Positions 53,180-63,405 of a stretch of 64,000 nt of DNA are shown here, one piece after another. The position numbers were made by a program, and so were the translations under genes. How positions within the stretch are numbered: the first letter of the stretch is position 1; every line of letters begins with the position of its first letter. This DNA comes from Peronospora farinosa (lineage: Eukaryota; Oomycota; Peronosporomycetes; Peronosporales; Peronosporaceae), in assembly GCA_947646735.1 (NCBI GenBank), contig CANTFK010000756.1, positions 186,001 to 250,000 of the forward strand, written 5' to 3'. The notes beneath the pieces are model-generated. The model saw only the letters and a program-made list of their open reading frames with translations, had not been told where the DNA came from and made no database searches.

Positions 53180-53775
53180 CGGAGCTCGGGCATCGAGCCG
53201 ATGGCGTTGATGACATTCTTCAGCAGCTGCGAATAGTACGGGGCTTCCAGTGCCGCCAGAATGGCGCGGCTGATGCTTTGGCGGCAAAAGATCCCCACAA
53301 ACTCGCTCGATCGTCGCTGGTGGTGGGCCGTCCCCGATAGCAGCGTCGATTCGTATTTGTGGACGCGTTTAGCGCACAGAACACTGGCGATTTCTCTGAT
53401 CACTCGTCTTCGTTTACAGTGCAGATGCAGGTAAGTATTCCCGTCTGAAAGACAATGTAGACTACGCTACCGAAAGCGATGACTTGAAGGAATGCGTGAA
53501 AGAGTCCATTTGACCAGCTGCCGATTGTAAAGGTTGTCACAGTTGACGCAAAAATATTGCGGCGTGGACGAAGTTGTTCTTCCTGATGACGTAGTGGCGA
53601 CGACAAAACCTTTCCCGCTGCCGTCGCAGCTAAAACATACTCGACGATATTTGTGCAGAGGAAACAGTATTACTTCATTCTCCTTGAAATCCTGCGTCGT
53701 TTCATGTTCCAATTTAATAAGTGCCAATCTTTTTAATTCAATGTCGTCCACACCACGATTCATCGCCATGACCAT
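53180..53775 (-). pseudogene. Unknown Cys-rich membrane protein, broken
   Basis: Reading from 53775: MAMNRGVDDIELKRLALIKL, CFSCDGSGKGF and FCVNCDNLYN (two CX2C pairs, possible zinc ribbon). A stop at 53467 follows, with a hydrophobic segment in the next frame (HAFLQVIAFGSVVYIVFQTG). From 53403 the first frame continues with EFVGIFCRQSISRAILAALE and LLKNVINAIGSMPELRQ. An intron could explain the frame change, but I find no good GT-AG pair. It is divergent from UBE2S, with start codons about 75 bp apart. Confidence 0.45.
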
Positions 53776-53811
53776 TTGAATTTATTCCCGCGAAAGACTC
53801 CATAACGTCTT

Positions 53812-53823
53812 GCTCATTTGTCA
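53812..53823 (+). promoter_or_regulatory. Oomycete initiator-like element upstream of UBE2S
   Basis: GCTCATTTGTCA fits the oomycete Inr pattern GCTCATTYYNCA with one mismatch. It lies 26 bp before the proposed ATG at 53849, the usual distance for short oomycete 5' leaders. Confidence 0.55.
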
Positions 53824-53848
53824 TATCATCATCTATACGCCGCTTTCA

Positions 53849-54699
53849 ATGGTAAATACACATACACCAAGTTTGCTAGTCTCTGTTCTTTCAATGCATA
53901 CCCCTTGCACTCTCTGACGCCTTCTATACTCTTCATATTTTGAAAAAACTGAAAATATGACACCGTCTTTTATCTGTAAATTCTGTTTACTAACTAGTTG
54001 GCACGAGAAAACTTACCACCTCAAGTGGCTCAGCGCTTGGCTCGTGATCTCCGGAAGCTCGTTGTAAAGCCTTTGAACGGTATCCGGTACCTCCCACAAG
54101 AAGAGGAACAGCTCGGTGAGATTCACGCTGAAATTTGTGGACCAGAGGATACCCCTTACGAAGGCGGATACTTTACGGTGAAGCTTACGCTTACCAAAAC
54201 TTTTCCAGAGCAGCCACCGCGTGGAGTTTTCCTGACGAAGATATTCCACCCTAATGTGTCGCAGCCGGCAGGAGACATTTGTGTCAATACGCTCAAAAAG
54301 GACTGGCAGCCGACACTTGGACTCGCTCATGTACTGCAAGTAGTACGCTGTCTGCTGATTGTCCCGTTTCCAGAGTCGTCGTTAAACGATGAGGCTGGAA
54401 AGCTGTTTCTAAATAGTTATGACGAGTATGCAAGACGTGCAAAGCTGTGGACAAATATTCATGCACCGAAACGATCGGCCATCGCTTGTGATGAAACTGC
54501 AGAGACGAGTGGAGAAGAGGAAAAGAAGAACTGTGGTAGTAGCTATCAATACAAGCGATCCGCAGATGATGCTGCAAACTTGGAGGACAGGAAGGATGCA
54601 GCGTTGTTAATGACAAAGAAACAGAAGATTGATATCCATGTTGAAGTTTCTCTCAAGAAGAAGAAAGCCAACAAGAAGAAAGGCCTCAAGCGACTGTAA
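53849..54699 (+). CDS. UBE2S: Ubiquitin-conjugating enzyme E2 S
   Basis: An E2 enzyme that extends Lys11-linked ubiquitin chains on substrates of the anaphase-promoting complex. The main exon 53998-54699 encodes ARENLPPQVAQRLARDLRKL, the UBC fold with FPEQPPRGVFLTKIFHPNV and the active Cys in GDICVNTLKKDWQPTLG. The tail is Lys-rich and ends GLKRL, close to the LRRL end by which animal UBE2S binds the complex. The main exon has no ATG; it is preceded by TTTACTAACTAG, a branch point plus acceptor. The best model joins a lone ATG (53849-53851) followed by GTAAAT to this exon across a 146-nt intron. About 234 residues. Confidence 0.85.
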
Positions 54700-55154
54700 T
54701 TCATTGTTTACGCTGTTTCTCGTACCGAGTGCTAAGCTTTATTCAAATTTTGAAGCTCAAATTGTAGTACATGGGACACTCCAGCGTCCTAAATAAATGA
54801 AGCTACGTCTACTAATTATACTTACGAAGGCATTTTTAGCAACCACCTTTTGGGTAACCATCAACCACCTTTTTGGTAGCCATCAACCACCTTTTTGGTA
54901 GCCATCAACCACCCCACATCTGATTCGAAGAATGCCGTTTTTCTATAAATTTTGGACTAGTTCTACTGACTAATCAAATTTAATAAATTTGGGGTGGTTG
55001 ATTGTTAGCAAAAAGTGGGGAATACCAATATGGCAAGATAAAACGATTTATCAGCTCGAAAACTTTAATAAAATCAAACAACTACGCCCTAACCGCGTCA
55101 ACTACGTGCATGATAAGTTGCGCCTACCTTCGACTAAGTACGGCATCCATTTCG
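54700..55154. other. Intergenic, UBE2S to WW gene
   Basis: Contains an AATAAA signal at 54792 for UBE2S and a 22-bp tandem repeat (54840-54913). The 55 bp before 55155 are the probable leader of the next gene. Confidence 0.6.
54840..54913. repeat. 22-bp tandem repeat downstream of UBE2S
   Basis: CAACCACCTTTTTGGTAGCC recurs every 22 bp, three units plus a partial one. The first unit is slightly diverged. Confidence 0.85.
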
Positions 55155-57436
55155 ATGTCAAAGAAGACACGAAAGTCGCGTCGTGATGACGAGGGCACGG
55201 GAGGTGAGACTTTACCGGATGGATGGGATCAATTTACGTCCCCGGACGGTCATTTATACTACTACAATGCCGATACAAAGGAAAGTAGATGGGAATTTCC
55301 AGCTAAAGAGAAGAAAGAGGTCCTCGTACGCTCGAAATCAAGTCGTCGGAATTATAGAGATGACATTGCGAAGGTTTTAGACCAAAATGAACCCCTAATT
55401 AGGTCCATCAAGGTAAAAAAAGAGAAGATAAAAGAGAAAAAAAGACAATGGAGGAACAAGAGACAGTCGCAACAGCTATAAACCCCTCAAATGTCATGTT
55501 TCGGAAGCTCCAAGCGTCGCTTGGCGGAAAACTGGAGGCGATTTATACTGGGCCACCTCCAATGATGAATATTCGACGAGAGGGGTTTTTGTCGGAATAT
55601 ACAGGAGGAACTATAGGACAAGAGGCTACGATGCCATTGACGTCAGTGGAAGAAGAATACGAGACTGAGACAGCGGGAATGAGTGCAGCGGAGCGACTTC
55701 GTTTTCTAAGGAAAAAGAGACAAGAAAATATGATGTTAAAGAGAGAAAATAGTATGGAAGATGACTTTATGGCTGAAGTAGCTAAGAATATGAAGAAGAA
55801 GGGGGTCGTCGTCTTAAGAAAAGAAGAACGAGAAGGAAATGAAAAAATGGTGAGGTGGGAAGAGCAGGAGAAGGAAGAAGAAGAACGTAAACGACGACAG
55901 ATGCAGGGAGAGATGGAAATGAAGAAAGAGAGGAATGAACAGATCACTAAAGAGAGAGAAGAACGACAAGAGCAGGAGCGTGTGAAGCAGTTAGAACTAG
56001 AGCAACGGGAACAGGAACAGCAAGAAGAAAAGAGAAAGAAACAGGACAAGAAGGAGAAAAAGAAAAAGGAGAAAAAGGAGGAGCAGATCAACGAGCGCAA
56101 TGTTGGCCTTGTGTCTGTCTGCCACGAAACGAGTGATACTGGACAACATGTACACAATCAATTGAGTGTTGTCGAAAATGTTGTGGAGCAAGATGACGAC
56201 GATTTGGATGTGTCATCGCCAGAACGTGTGAAGCATAGAAAGCACAATCGAAGTCAGGGCAGCAAACATGGCATTTCTGTGGATCGACAAGCAATGAAGC
56301 ACATGGAAAATGTTGAAGACGACCATCCTCCAGCAGATGATAGAGTAAGCCCGAGGTTTGAGGTTAAGACTGATGCTGTGCAAGATGACAAGCAACGTAT
56401 GCGTGAAGAACGTCGTGCTCGAAAACAACGCGAAAAGGAGATGTTAGTCGCATCAAAATTGACATCGGAATTACCACGACCTAAACCAACGCCTACTTTT
56501 GATGAAATTTATGAGGAATCTCAGACCCAGCCAACTAGCAGCATTGAAGTTGGTGAAACTACGAAAGCGAGAACGAAGCATCTGCGACGTGAAAGGCGAC
56601 AAATGGCCAAAATGGAAGCAGCACTAGCTGCTCAAAACTTGGATGGAACCAGTGGCCACGAGAACGCACAGCCAGTAACACCTACCGAGTCACACACGAA
56701 TAGCAGCAATGGCCCGACAATTGGATTAGCCAACGCTGGAGGATATCCTATGAGCGGGCAGCCACTGTTAGGACAGCCACCTTTCAGTGGAGGTATGTGC
56801 CCTTCATATCCTTACATAATGATGCCACCTCCGCCCTCACCATATGGATATTACTATTCATACATGCAACCATATTCCTTGCCGATACCCATGTATCCTT
56901 CAGCTGTGGTACCTCCAGGATACCAATTGATGCCAACTCCTCCACATTCGGCGAACGGGATGGCAGTGCCTTCGGCATTGATTCCATACGGTACAGACAC
57001 AACACTAGCAAACGCTTATGGATATGATATGCATTTTGGAGGCACGTCGGGTCCAGAAGTAAGCAGATGCGACTGCTGCAAAGGCATTGGTGTCGGGTTG
57101 GTAGAAAAGAATGGTGTCTGCGCGCATTGTAACCGGTTGCGCCTTGCCTTTATTCTGGATTCTGCTCAGATGCGACTGAGGTGCTCAGTATGTGGCGGGT
57201 GGGGTTTTCAATTGCTTCAAGCAAACGGAATGTGTGAGCACTGTACTCGCAGTGCGCAAAAGTCGCAATGGGGGCTCTTAGCAGCAGCTGCAGCACGACG
57301 TCCAAGTAGTGTTGCAACTGCTACCACTGCAGTTCAGCCTCGGCAAACTTCAGCAAAGACCAAGCCAGAGAAAGATGAATTTGATGACATTGACTGGGAC
57401 CAATCCTCGCTGGATGACTCTGACTGGGATGATTAA
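55155..57436 (+). CDS. WW-domain, coiled-coil, zinc-finger protein (two overlapping frames)
   Basis: The ATG at 55155 opens a WW domain at residues 19-49 (LPDGWDQFTSPDGHLYYYNA, SRWEFP), which binds proline-rich ligands and is common in splicing factors. This frame ends at 55481. A second frame from 55448 to 57436 (662 codons) has a Lys/Glu-rich coiled coil (residues 70-215), a Pro/Tyr-rich region and two zinc modules of the pattern CX2CXGXG...CX2C (CDCCKGIGVG, CSVCGGWGFQ), ending in an acidic DDSDWDD tail. The frames meet at a run of seven A (55440-55446); one more A would join them. So I read one gene with a homopolymer indel, real or a sequencing error. Function unknown; a nuclear RNA-processing role is a guess. 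Confidence 0.72.
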
Positions 57437-57807
57437 TCAATATTGGGCGACATACGTGTACATCCAGCTCGGAACACGAATTTGCTAAGCAATGGCCAAT
57501 TCGTAGCTCGAGACCATTGCTTTATTTCGCTGACGCGCCAATACCTACACTACCTGGTACGAACCTACCGGCTGAAAACGTGCAACCATATAGACCAAGT
57601 AAATTACTTCTGCTATGCCGTGTTCTCCGGCAGTGCATGCAAAGGAAGCAGCATGCTGTCAAGCTAGCTATTTTTACCGCGTTCATCCATCCAAGATCAA
57701 GTATAGGATACGAAACCGTTGTTTTGGTGTCTTTACAGCACATTGCGATGTTTGAGAATAATTGGGCAAGGGACCTAAGATGTATGCCGGAATACAAGTT
57801 TTTGCTA
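57437..57807. other. Convergent intergenic region
   Basis: Lies between the 3' ends of the WW gene and the reverse-strand gene. Open frames on both strands (57517-57903 forward, 57797-57522 reverse) have no recognisable content. Confidence 0.5.
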
Positions 57808-59374
57808 CTACGTCGACACAGATGGGTGGCGCTTCAGCAAAGCCTGCTCCACTGTAAAGTCGCCAAATTGCCGCGTCAACCTCCGCATATAGATCTCCAA
57901 TAGGTTGTAAACATCACGCATTACAAGCTCGATGACGACTTCATCCAGGAAAATTGCTATACAAGCAACCACAACTGTGCTAAGATTCGAGATATCAGAA
58001 AACATAAGTACAACATTTCTTACCGAGATCTTCCAGTTTCTTCAACGTAGCAGAGTTTAGCTGCGATCTTCCCGTTTCCACCTTGTGAGCATTAACTTGT
58101 TCTTGGGTATTATCGGCATGTGCTCGTAGTCCAAGAAGATTTTCTGTCGACAGGAATACAATCACCAAGCGTAGTCAGCTTACAAACCATTTTACAAGCT
58201 GATTACTATTGTACAATCATACCAATGCTCCGCGTAGAATTGAAGAACATACAAAGCACGGCAGAATACGCATCCAACTCATCGATCGATCTGGCAACAC
58301 AAAGTCAAAACCGCAACAAAGAAGTTGGTTCACACCTACTTCAGCAGCAATAATTAACTCCACCATCAACTTGGCACATACACTGCAACAGAAGGTGCAG
58401 CTCCGACGCGTTCTACAGCAGCAATAGCTTGTTTTTTGACCATGCGTCCAAACCCAAAGGCTAGATTTGTCAGTTTGCCAATATTTGATGAAGTAGCATC
58501 TGTAATTCCTTCATCAGCCTGTAAATCATTGTATTACATTCATCAGCACCAGAACATCACCACTGACATTATTTTCCTTTTCTCTTATATAATAAACTCA
58601 CTCCATTGCTGCTGCTCCCTCTACGCCTCAACTGGATAGTATCATTGCTCTTATCCTGCAGTAAAAAAGGAAAAGACCGGATCAACTGCACGCGTTCATG
58701 TCGCGTAAAATCCAGCAACGCGTCCAATTCTTTGATAAAAGCACTTTTCGTCGTATCTGGAGACAAGGACAGAGCGTGCTACAATGTCCCAATAAGAAAA
58801 AAACACATGACGATAATAATCAGCTTTGGCTCTCGAATTCACAGCAGTTTTCAACTTTTTTCCCCTTACATTGGTCTTTTCAAGTCCGTGTTTTAATTGA
58901 TGGAAAATTTCAATTTTAAGTGGAATTCCAGCCAATTTCACGTGATCTTGTTGCCAAATTTCCTTGGGCACAAATAATTTTGGTGAAAAAAAAGTTCCCA
59001 TTTGAATGGACTTTTGAATCAGTTGCATGACGTGAAAACACCCAAAAGGTTGAGGTACAATCATTTCATGATTATGTGACTGTAATTTCACAAAAATGTA
59101 CAAAGAAAATAATCGAAATTAGCGGTTAGAAAAAAAACTACTGGAAATCGGCAATAATGTTTAACAGGCGAACATTAATTTCAAAAGTAGGCGTCTGCTC
59201 GAGCATCTCTTTCGACACGCAGCGACGTGGCGTAGAAGACAATAGCAATGGTTTTTCTCTATAAGGGACAGCAGATTCATGCGACACGATTGATGTCGTG
59301 GAGCTTTTTTCCTCTTTCTCGCTTGCGTCATCAACAAGTGTCGATTGCGTCGTGTCCTGCTTCAAAGTCTCCAT
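57808..59374 (-). CDS. Unknown protein, seven exons
   Basis: Exons on the reverse strand: 59374-59142, 59079-58870, 58778-58602, 58518-58382, 58290-58223, 58143-58024, 57974-57808. Donors GTAAGG, GTGAGT, GTATGT, GTATGA and GTAAGA and their AG acceptors keep one frame from 59079 to the TAG at 57808. Peptides: FEINVRLLNIIADF, IQMGTFFSPKLFVPKEIWQQ, KELDALLDFTRHERVQLIRS, IGKLTNLAFGFGRMVKKQAI, ENLLGLRAHADNTQEQVNAH, DVYNLLEIYMRRLTRQFGD. The exon 1-2 junction lacks one G of a GT donor in the required phase, so the start is uncertain. Alpha-helical throughout; no family is recognised. About 310 residues. Confidence 0.65.
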
Positions 59375-59608
59375 TTATGATCCGAAAAATGGATTTTATC
59401 TCACCAAAACAACCGAATATCCAGATATTTTTTAACCTGTGTCGCTCTACTTTGTAGAACTTTGCATACGTTTTGCTACATACTTCATCTGTTGATTTTT
59501 GATAGTACCGACTGGCCCGTCTCATACTACTTCAAAGGTCTGTACTACCCAACACGATAGCAACCTATAATCATGGCAGCTTGAGCATTCCGTCCTACAT
59601 AAAGTATA

Positions 59609-62600
59609 TCAAACAAACAAATACATGAGTTGAATTCTACCAAGAGATACACTCAATCCACCACAAACCTCGCTTGATGCTTTGCCAAACGCTTGTAAAA
59701 GCTGCTGAACTTCGTCCACATTGTTGACATACAAATGTGCATTGCTCGGTTTCTTGCCCACTGTGCATGTAAAAACGTGATGAAGCGGCCCTTCATCACA
59801 TGCAGCAACAAAATCCTCGTATGTACTGTTGCCAGGTCGTCCATGCATACTTTCTTCCGTTCGCTCGGCGTAATAGTCGTAAATGGCCTTGAACATACTC
59901 TCATCTGTTGTGTCGTCGCCAATACAGAAGAGAAAGTCGGGGTGGCTGTGGCTGATGCTCGCGTCCTGTGTCAAGATCTGTCTGGCTACCACACCTTTGT
60001 TGAGACCTTCAGGAACAATTTCCAGCAAACCCTTCTTGCGGATGATATTCACCGGGAGGTCACGAATTACTTCCTCTAAATCCATCTGCAGCGAATTGGC
60101 TTGCAACAAACCCCACTCCGGGTCAGTTGAGCGAAAGTTCCAGGCAATACTTTGTTCAGTATACCGCACTACGCTACCATTTGTGCGCGTGCAGTATACT
60201 TTTAAAATCGGATCAACTGCCTCGTGGACTGGACCCCAGTCGAATTTGAATCTGTGTTGGTGCCAGTGACGATCGCTTTTTGGGTCGCTGTCACTGTCGT
60301 CCTGCATATCCATGTCCTCCGTACTATCGATGTTGATGGATCGAGCCCACGAGTACAGAGCTCCGTTATCAGATACGAGACCAAGGCCGCGAATGTGTCC
60401 AAGTGACGCGCTTAGGCTCGATTTACTCACGCCACTCACCACAAATACTGTGTTTCGCGGATCATTCGTCAAGTTTGTCAGTGCCTCCATCATAGGTGGA
60501 GACGGCTTTTTACCCGTCACAGCTGTGAAGTCCTTCTTGACGTACATTGCGATATTCTCACGCGCGATAATGGTGCCGCCGTAGTCAAGCAGGAACACAC
60601 GTCGCTCGGATTGCATATAAGCTGCCATGACCTTGTCAATGTTCAATTGCTTAAAGTCAGATCGCTCGCCAACTCGCAATACGTGAGAGCGACCAATCTC
60701 CATATCCACGTATTCCATGTTCGTGTATTCCTCATCACCCTCTGGGTTGTCTGTGACTTCATGTAGAACTGACAATACTTGTTTCGTCCAGTTCGCAGCG
60801 GGTTGGCTGGTAATGTATGGCAAATCTCGTGCACGACGGCCTAGCCGCTCTTCGTCGCTCATTGTCAATGCATGGTCCAAAGAGTTCACAAGGCCCGTGA
60901 TGTTCCACGGATTGACACGCACGGCACCGTTCAGGACGCAGCAGCACGCCGAAAACTCGCTTAAGATAACAACACCCGGTCGATTTGTCGGGTCCACGCC
61001 CTTTGCAAATACAAACTCGAGGGGCTTCAAGTTCAGTCCTTCGCGGATAGACGTGACCATCAAAATGTCGCTGGCGAGCCACAGCGCCACACGGTCTTCT
61101 ATCGTCGATGGAGAGGACGACTCCTCGTAGTCGATGCAACCCGGGCCATACGCCTCTGTAATTCGATCAACAAGCTTGCGGATCTCGTTACTGCTATAGT
61201 TTTGGTCACCTAGTCGAGTATGTGCCAGGTTTGCACGCTCCACGAACACAAGCTTATCCTTCCACGTCGGGCAGTTGCTAAAAAACTGCTCAAACGCTAG
61301 CATCTTAAGCGGAATGCCACTCAGCCGCTGGCAAACATCAACACCTGCAATGAGAAGCTTGCCCGCATGTTTTTCGCGGAGCTTACGTGCTGCCTCCTGC
61401 ACTTCAGGGTTGCCAATCACCTCGCGAATAAGTGTGGTTTCAATACCCACATGGCTAATCGTGATAATCACATTGCGACCACGGTAGTCAACACCCAGGT
61501 TTCCACCGCGTCGAGACTGATAAGTGAGACCCAGAAAGCGCTTGCAGGCATTCAGAAAGTGGCGCGCGTGATCGAAAGAGTGAAATCCTACAATGTCCAC
61601 GTCCAGCACGCCTTCTAGTAGTTGCGTGCCGTGCGAAAGCTCTCGGAACACCTCCGACGTGGGGAAAGGCACATGCAAGAAAAACACCATCTTGGGTCGC
61701 TTGCGGTTCTCGCTTCTGCATGTGTTGGCCAGATATGATGGAAACAGCAGCAGGTGATAGTCGTGCACCCAAACCGTATCATTTTCCTTGCATAGCTCAC
61801 CGACACGGTCGGCCAATAATCTGTTCACTGTCTGGTATGCTTCCCACCACTCGCCGTTGTTGCGCTCTTCCTTCCACTCAATCACTTCTGCACGGTCCCA
61901 AATCGCGTAGTAAATGTCCAGAATATCCACATTGTGGAACATAGGCCACAGCTTGCTCTTGCAGTATCCACCGTGGTGATTTGCAGCCAGCTGACGGTCA
62001 ATAAACACCGGGATGCACTTCATCTCTGCCAAGATCGCTGTAATCTCGCTCTTGTCATCATCTGAAAGCTCTTCATGGTCACTACGCGCGTGGTATGTTA
62101 CACAACCGACCCACATCGTGTTCATACTCTCAGCAATACTGTTTTCACTTCTTGAAATCAAACTATCACGATTCCACTTGGCTGACCAAGATCCATTCTC
62201 CAGCGACTTGGTAAGTTTCACTGGTAAGTGATAGCACACCAAGAACAGCATTGCTTCAGGTAATGGATGATAACTTGATGGCATATATCGCTTGTATCTG
62301 CTCTGCATTTTCTTCTTTTGTCGAAATCTTTGACTAGGCGAGCCTGTCATACTGCTACTTGGAGACTTGAGAGAGAGATCGCCTTCATTCTTCTCATCCA
62401 GAATCTTAGTAGCCACCATATCAGATGTTATTTTCTCCTTTTCCAATACAGCACAAGAGACATCAGTCATTGTGTCAGACGTCATCGTTTGTCCCAAAGC
62501 CATCGAGTTTTCAACTTGATGACGTTCATAGACAAGCGACCGTTCAATCCGTTCACCTGTTGGAATGAGTTCCATGTCCGGATCAAAGTGTCCATATTCT

Positions 62601-63169
62601 TCCACTACACTCATTTCTCGTCCTTCCGGTATCAAGACTCTTTCACAGTCAATTTGTTCCCAGGAACTAAAGACACCACCAGAAAAGAGTGCGTACATGT
62701 ATTGATGTGGTATTCCTCTTGGTAAAATCATTGGTTTTATCGTTGTCCAATAAGGGTACTCTTCAGGCGTTGTCACCAATGTCATACTCTCGTTCGGATT
62801 AAAGTGTCCCATAACAAACGAAGACCCTGAACAATGGACTGTCTCCCCCAATCGACTGGGTGCCTTTACTTTTAAATGAACACGTGTATATGTTCCTGTA
62901 TTTACGTCTCCTGATGCCCCATTATCCGTTGAGGAAGAGGACGAGCGCCAACTTGCCAAATGAGGTAAATCATCGTGTGATGATGATGACAGAGGCGCGT
63001 CACGTTTAAAAGTCGAAGGAAAAGGATTGGTTTCATCATGAGCTGAACGGTTTCGTTTTTCAGGACGAAACGACGTTGGTAATGGAGGTCGTTTACCATC
63101 ATTAAGACCACCTTTTGGCCACGTAGCCGAGCCATTTTCGCTCTGGGAGAAATCGTAGCGTTCCGTCAT
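59609..63169 (-). CDS. Trehalose-6-phosphate synthase/phosphatase fusion, likely non-catalytic
   Basis: 1186 residues from the ATG at 63169 (MTERYDFSQSENGSATWPKG). Residues 97-183 resemble a CBM20 starch-binding domain (VHLKVKAPSRLGETVHCSGS, SFVMGHFNPNESMTLVT). A GT20 domain follows (about 295-815: WVHDYHLLLFPSYLAN, FFLHVPFPTSEVFREL, SIREGLNLKPLEFVFAK), then a HAD phosphatase (about 855-1150). In GT20 the usual VDRLDYTKGIP reads VDVCQRLSGIP, losing the Arg and Lys that hold UDP-glucose in E. coli OtsA. In HAD motif I DYDGT reads DYGGT, losing the second Asp; GDDTTDESMF is kept. By analogy with plant class II TPS it may be regulatory. No introns. Divergent from the helicase gene. Confidence 0.9.
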   Translation of the reverse strand: MTERYDFSQSENGSATWPKGGLNDGKRPPLPTSFRPEKRNRSAHDETNPFPSTFKRDAPLSSSSHDDLPHLASWRSSSSSTDNGASGDVNTGTYTRVHLKVKAPSRLGETVHCSGSSFVMGHFNPNESMTLVTTPEEYPYWTTIKPMILPRGIPHQYMYALFSGGVFSSWEQIDCERVLIPEGREMSVVEEYGHFDPDMELIPTGERIERSLVYERHQVENSMALGQTMTSDTMTDVSCAVLEKEKITSDMVATKILDEKNEGDLSLKSPSSSMTGSPSQRFRQKKKMQSRYKRYMPSSYHPLPEAMLFLVCYHLPVKLTKSLENGSWSAKWNRDSLISRSENSIAESMNTMWVGCVTYHARSDHEELSDDDKSEITAILAEMKCIPVFIDRQLAANHHGGYCKSKLWPMFHNVDILDIYYAIWDRAEVIEWKEERNNGEWWEAYQTVNRLLADRVGELCKENDTVWVHDYHLLLFPSYLANTCRSENRKRPKMVFFLHVPFPTSEVFRELSHGTQLLEGVLDVDIVGFHSFDHARHFLNACKRFLGLTYQSRRGGNLGVDYRGRNVIITISHVGIETTLIREVIGNPEVQEAARKLREKHAGKLLIAGVDVCQRLSGIPLKMLAFEQFFSNCPTWKDKLVFVERANLAHTRLGDQNYSSNEIRKLVDRITEAYGPGCIDYEESSSPSTIEDRVALWLASDILMVTSIREGLNLKPLEFVFAKGVDPTNRPGVVILSEFSACCCVLNGAVRVNPWNITGLVNSLDHALTMSDEERLGRRARDLPYITSQPAANWTKQVLSVLHEVTDNPEGDEEYTNMEYVDMEIGRSHVLRVGERSDFKQLNIDKVMAAYMQSERRVFLLDYGGTIIARENIAMYVKKDFTAVTGKKPSPPMMEALTNLTNDPRNTVFVVSGVSKSSLSASLGHIRGLGLVSDNGALYSWARSINIDSTEDMDMQDDSDSDPKSDRHWHQHRFKFDWGPVHEAVDPILKVYCTRTNGSVVRYTEQSIAWNFRSTDPEWGLLQANSLQMDLEEVIRDLPVNIIRKKGLLEIVPEGLNKGVVARQILTQDASISHSHPDFLFCIGDDTTDESMFKAIYDYYAERTEESMHGRPGNSTYEDFVAACDEGPLHHVFTCTVGKKPSNAHLYVNNVDEVQQLLQAFGKASSEVCGGLSVSLGRIQLMYLFV

Positions 63170-63405
63170 GAAGAGGGACAAATAGTATGAGCTGGGAAGA
63201 AACGGAGATGTTTTTTAGCCAATCCGATCGATTAAAGTGATGCACGATGTTTGATTGGATGAAAACGAATGTACGGAAATGATTGTACACGGACCAATCG
63301 TTTTGGCGACTTCAGTTAATGACTGGAGCAAAAGAGACTTAACCACTCAAGACGTCCATCAGATACAATTAATTAGTTAGTTAATTATACTAAACGCCTC
63401 AAGCC
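63170..63405. promoter_or_regulatory. Shared promoter region of TPS and helicase genes
   Basis: 236 bp between two divergent start codons. It has three CCAAT words: 63219-63223, 63254-63258 (as ATTGG) and 63294-63298. An AT-rich AATTAGTTAGTTAATTA stretch lies 30-40 bp before the helicase ATG. Confidence 0.5.

Noticed and set aside
56784..57027. Small frames on both strands inside the WW gene
   Set aside because: They are shadows of the 662-codon frame, which has clear zinc-finger and coiled-coil content.
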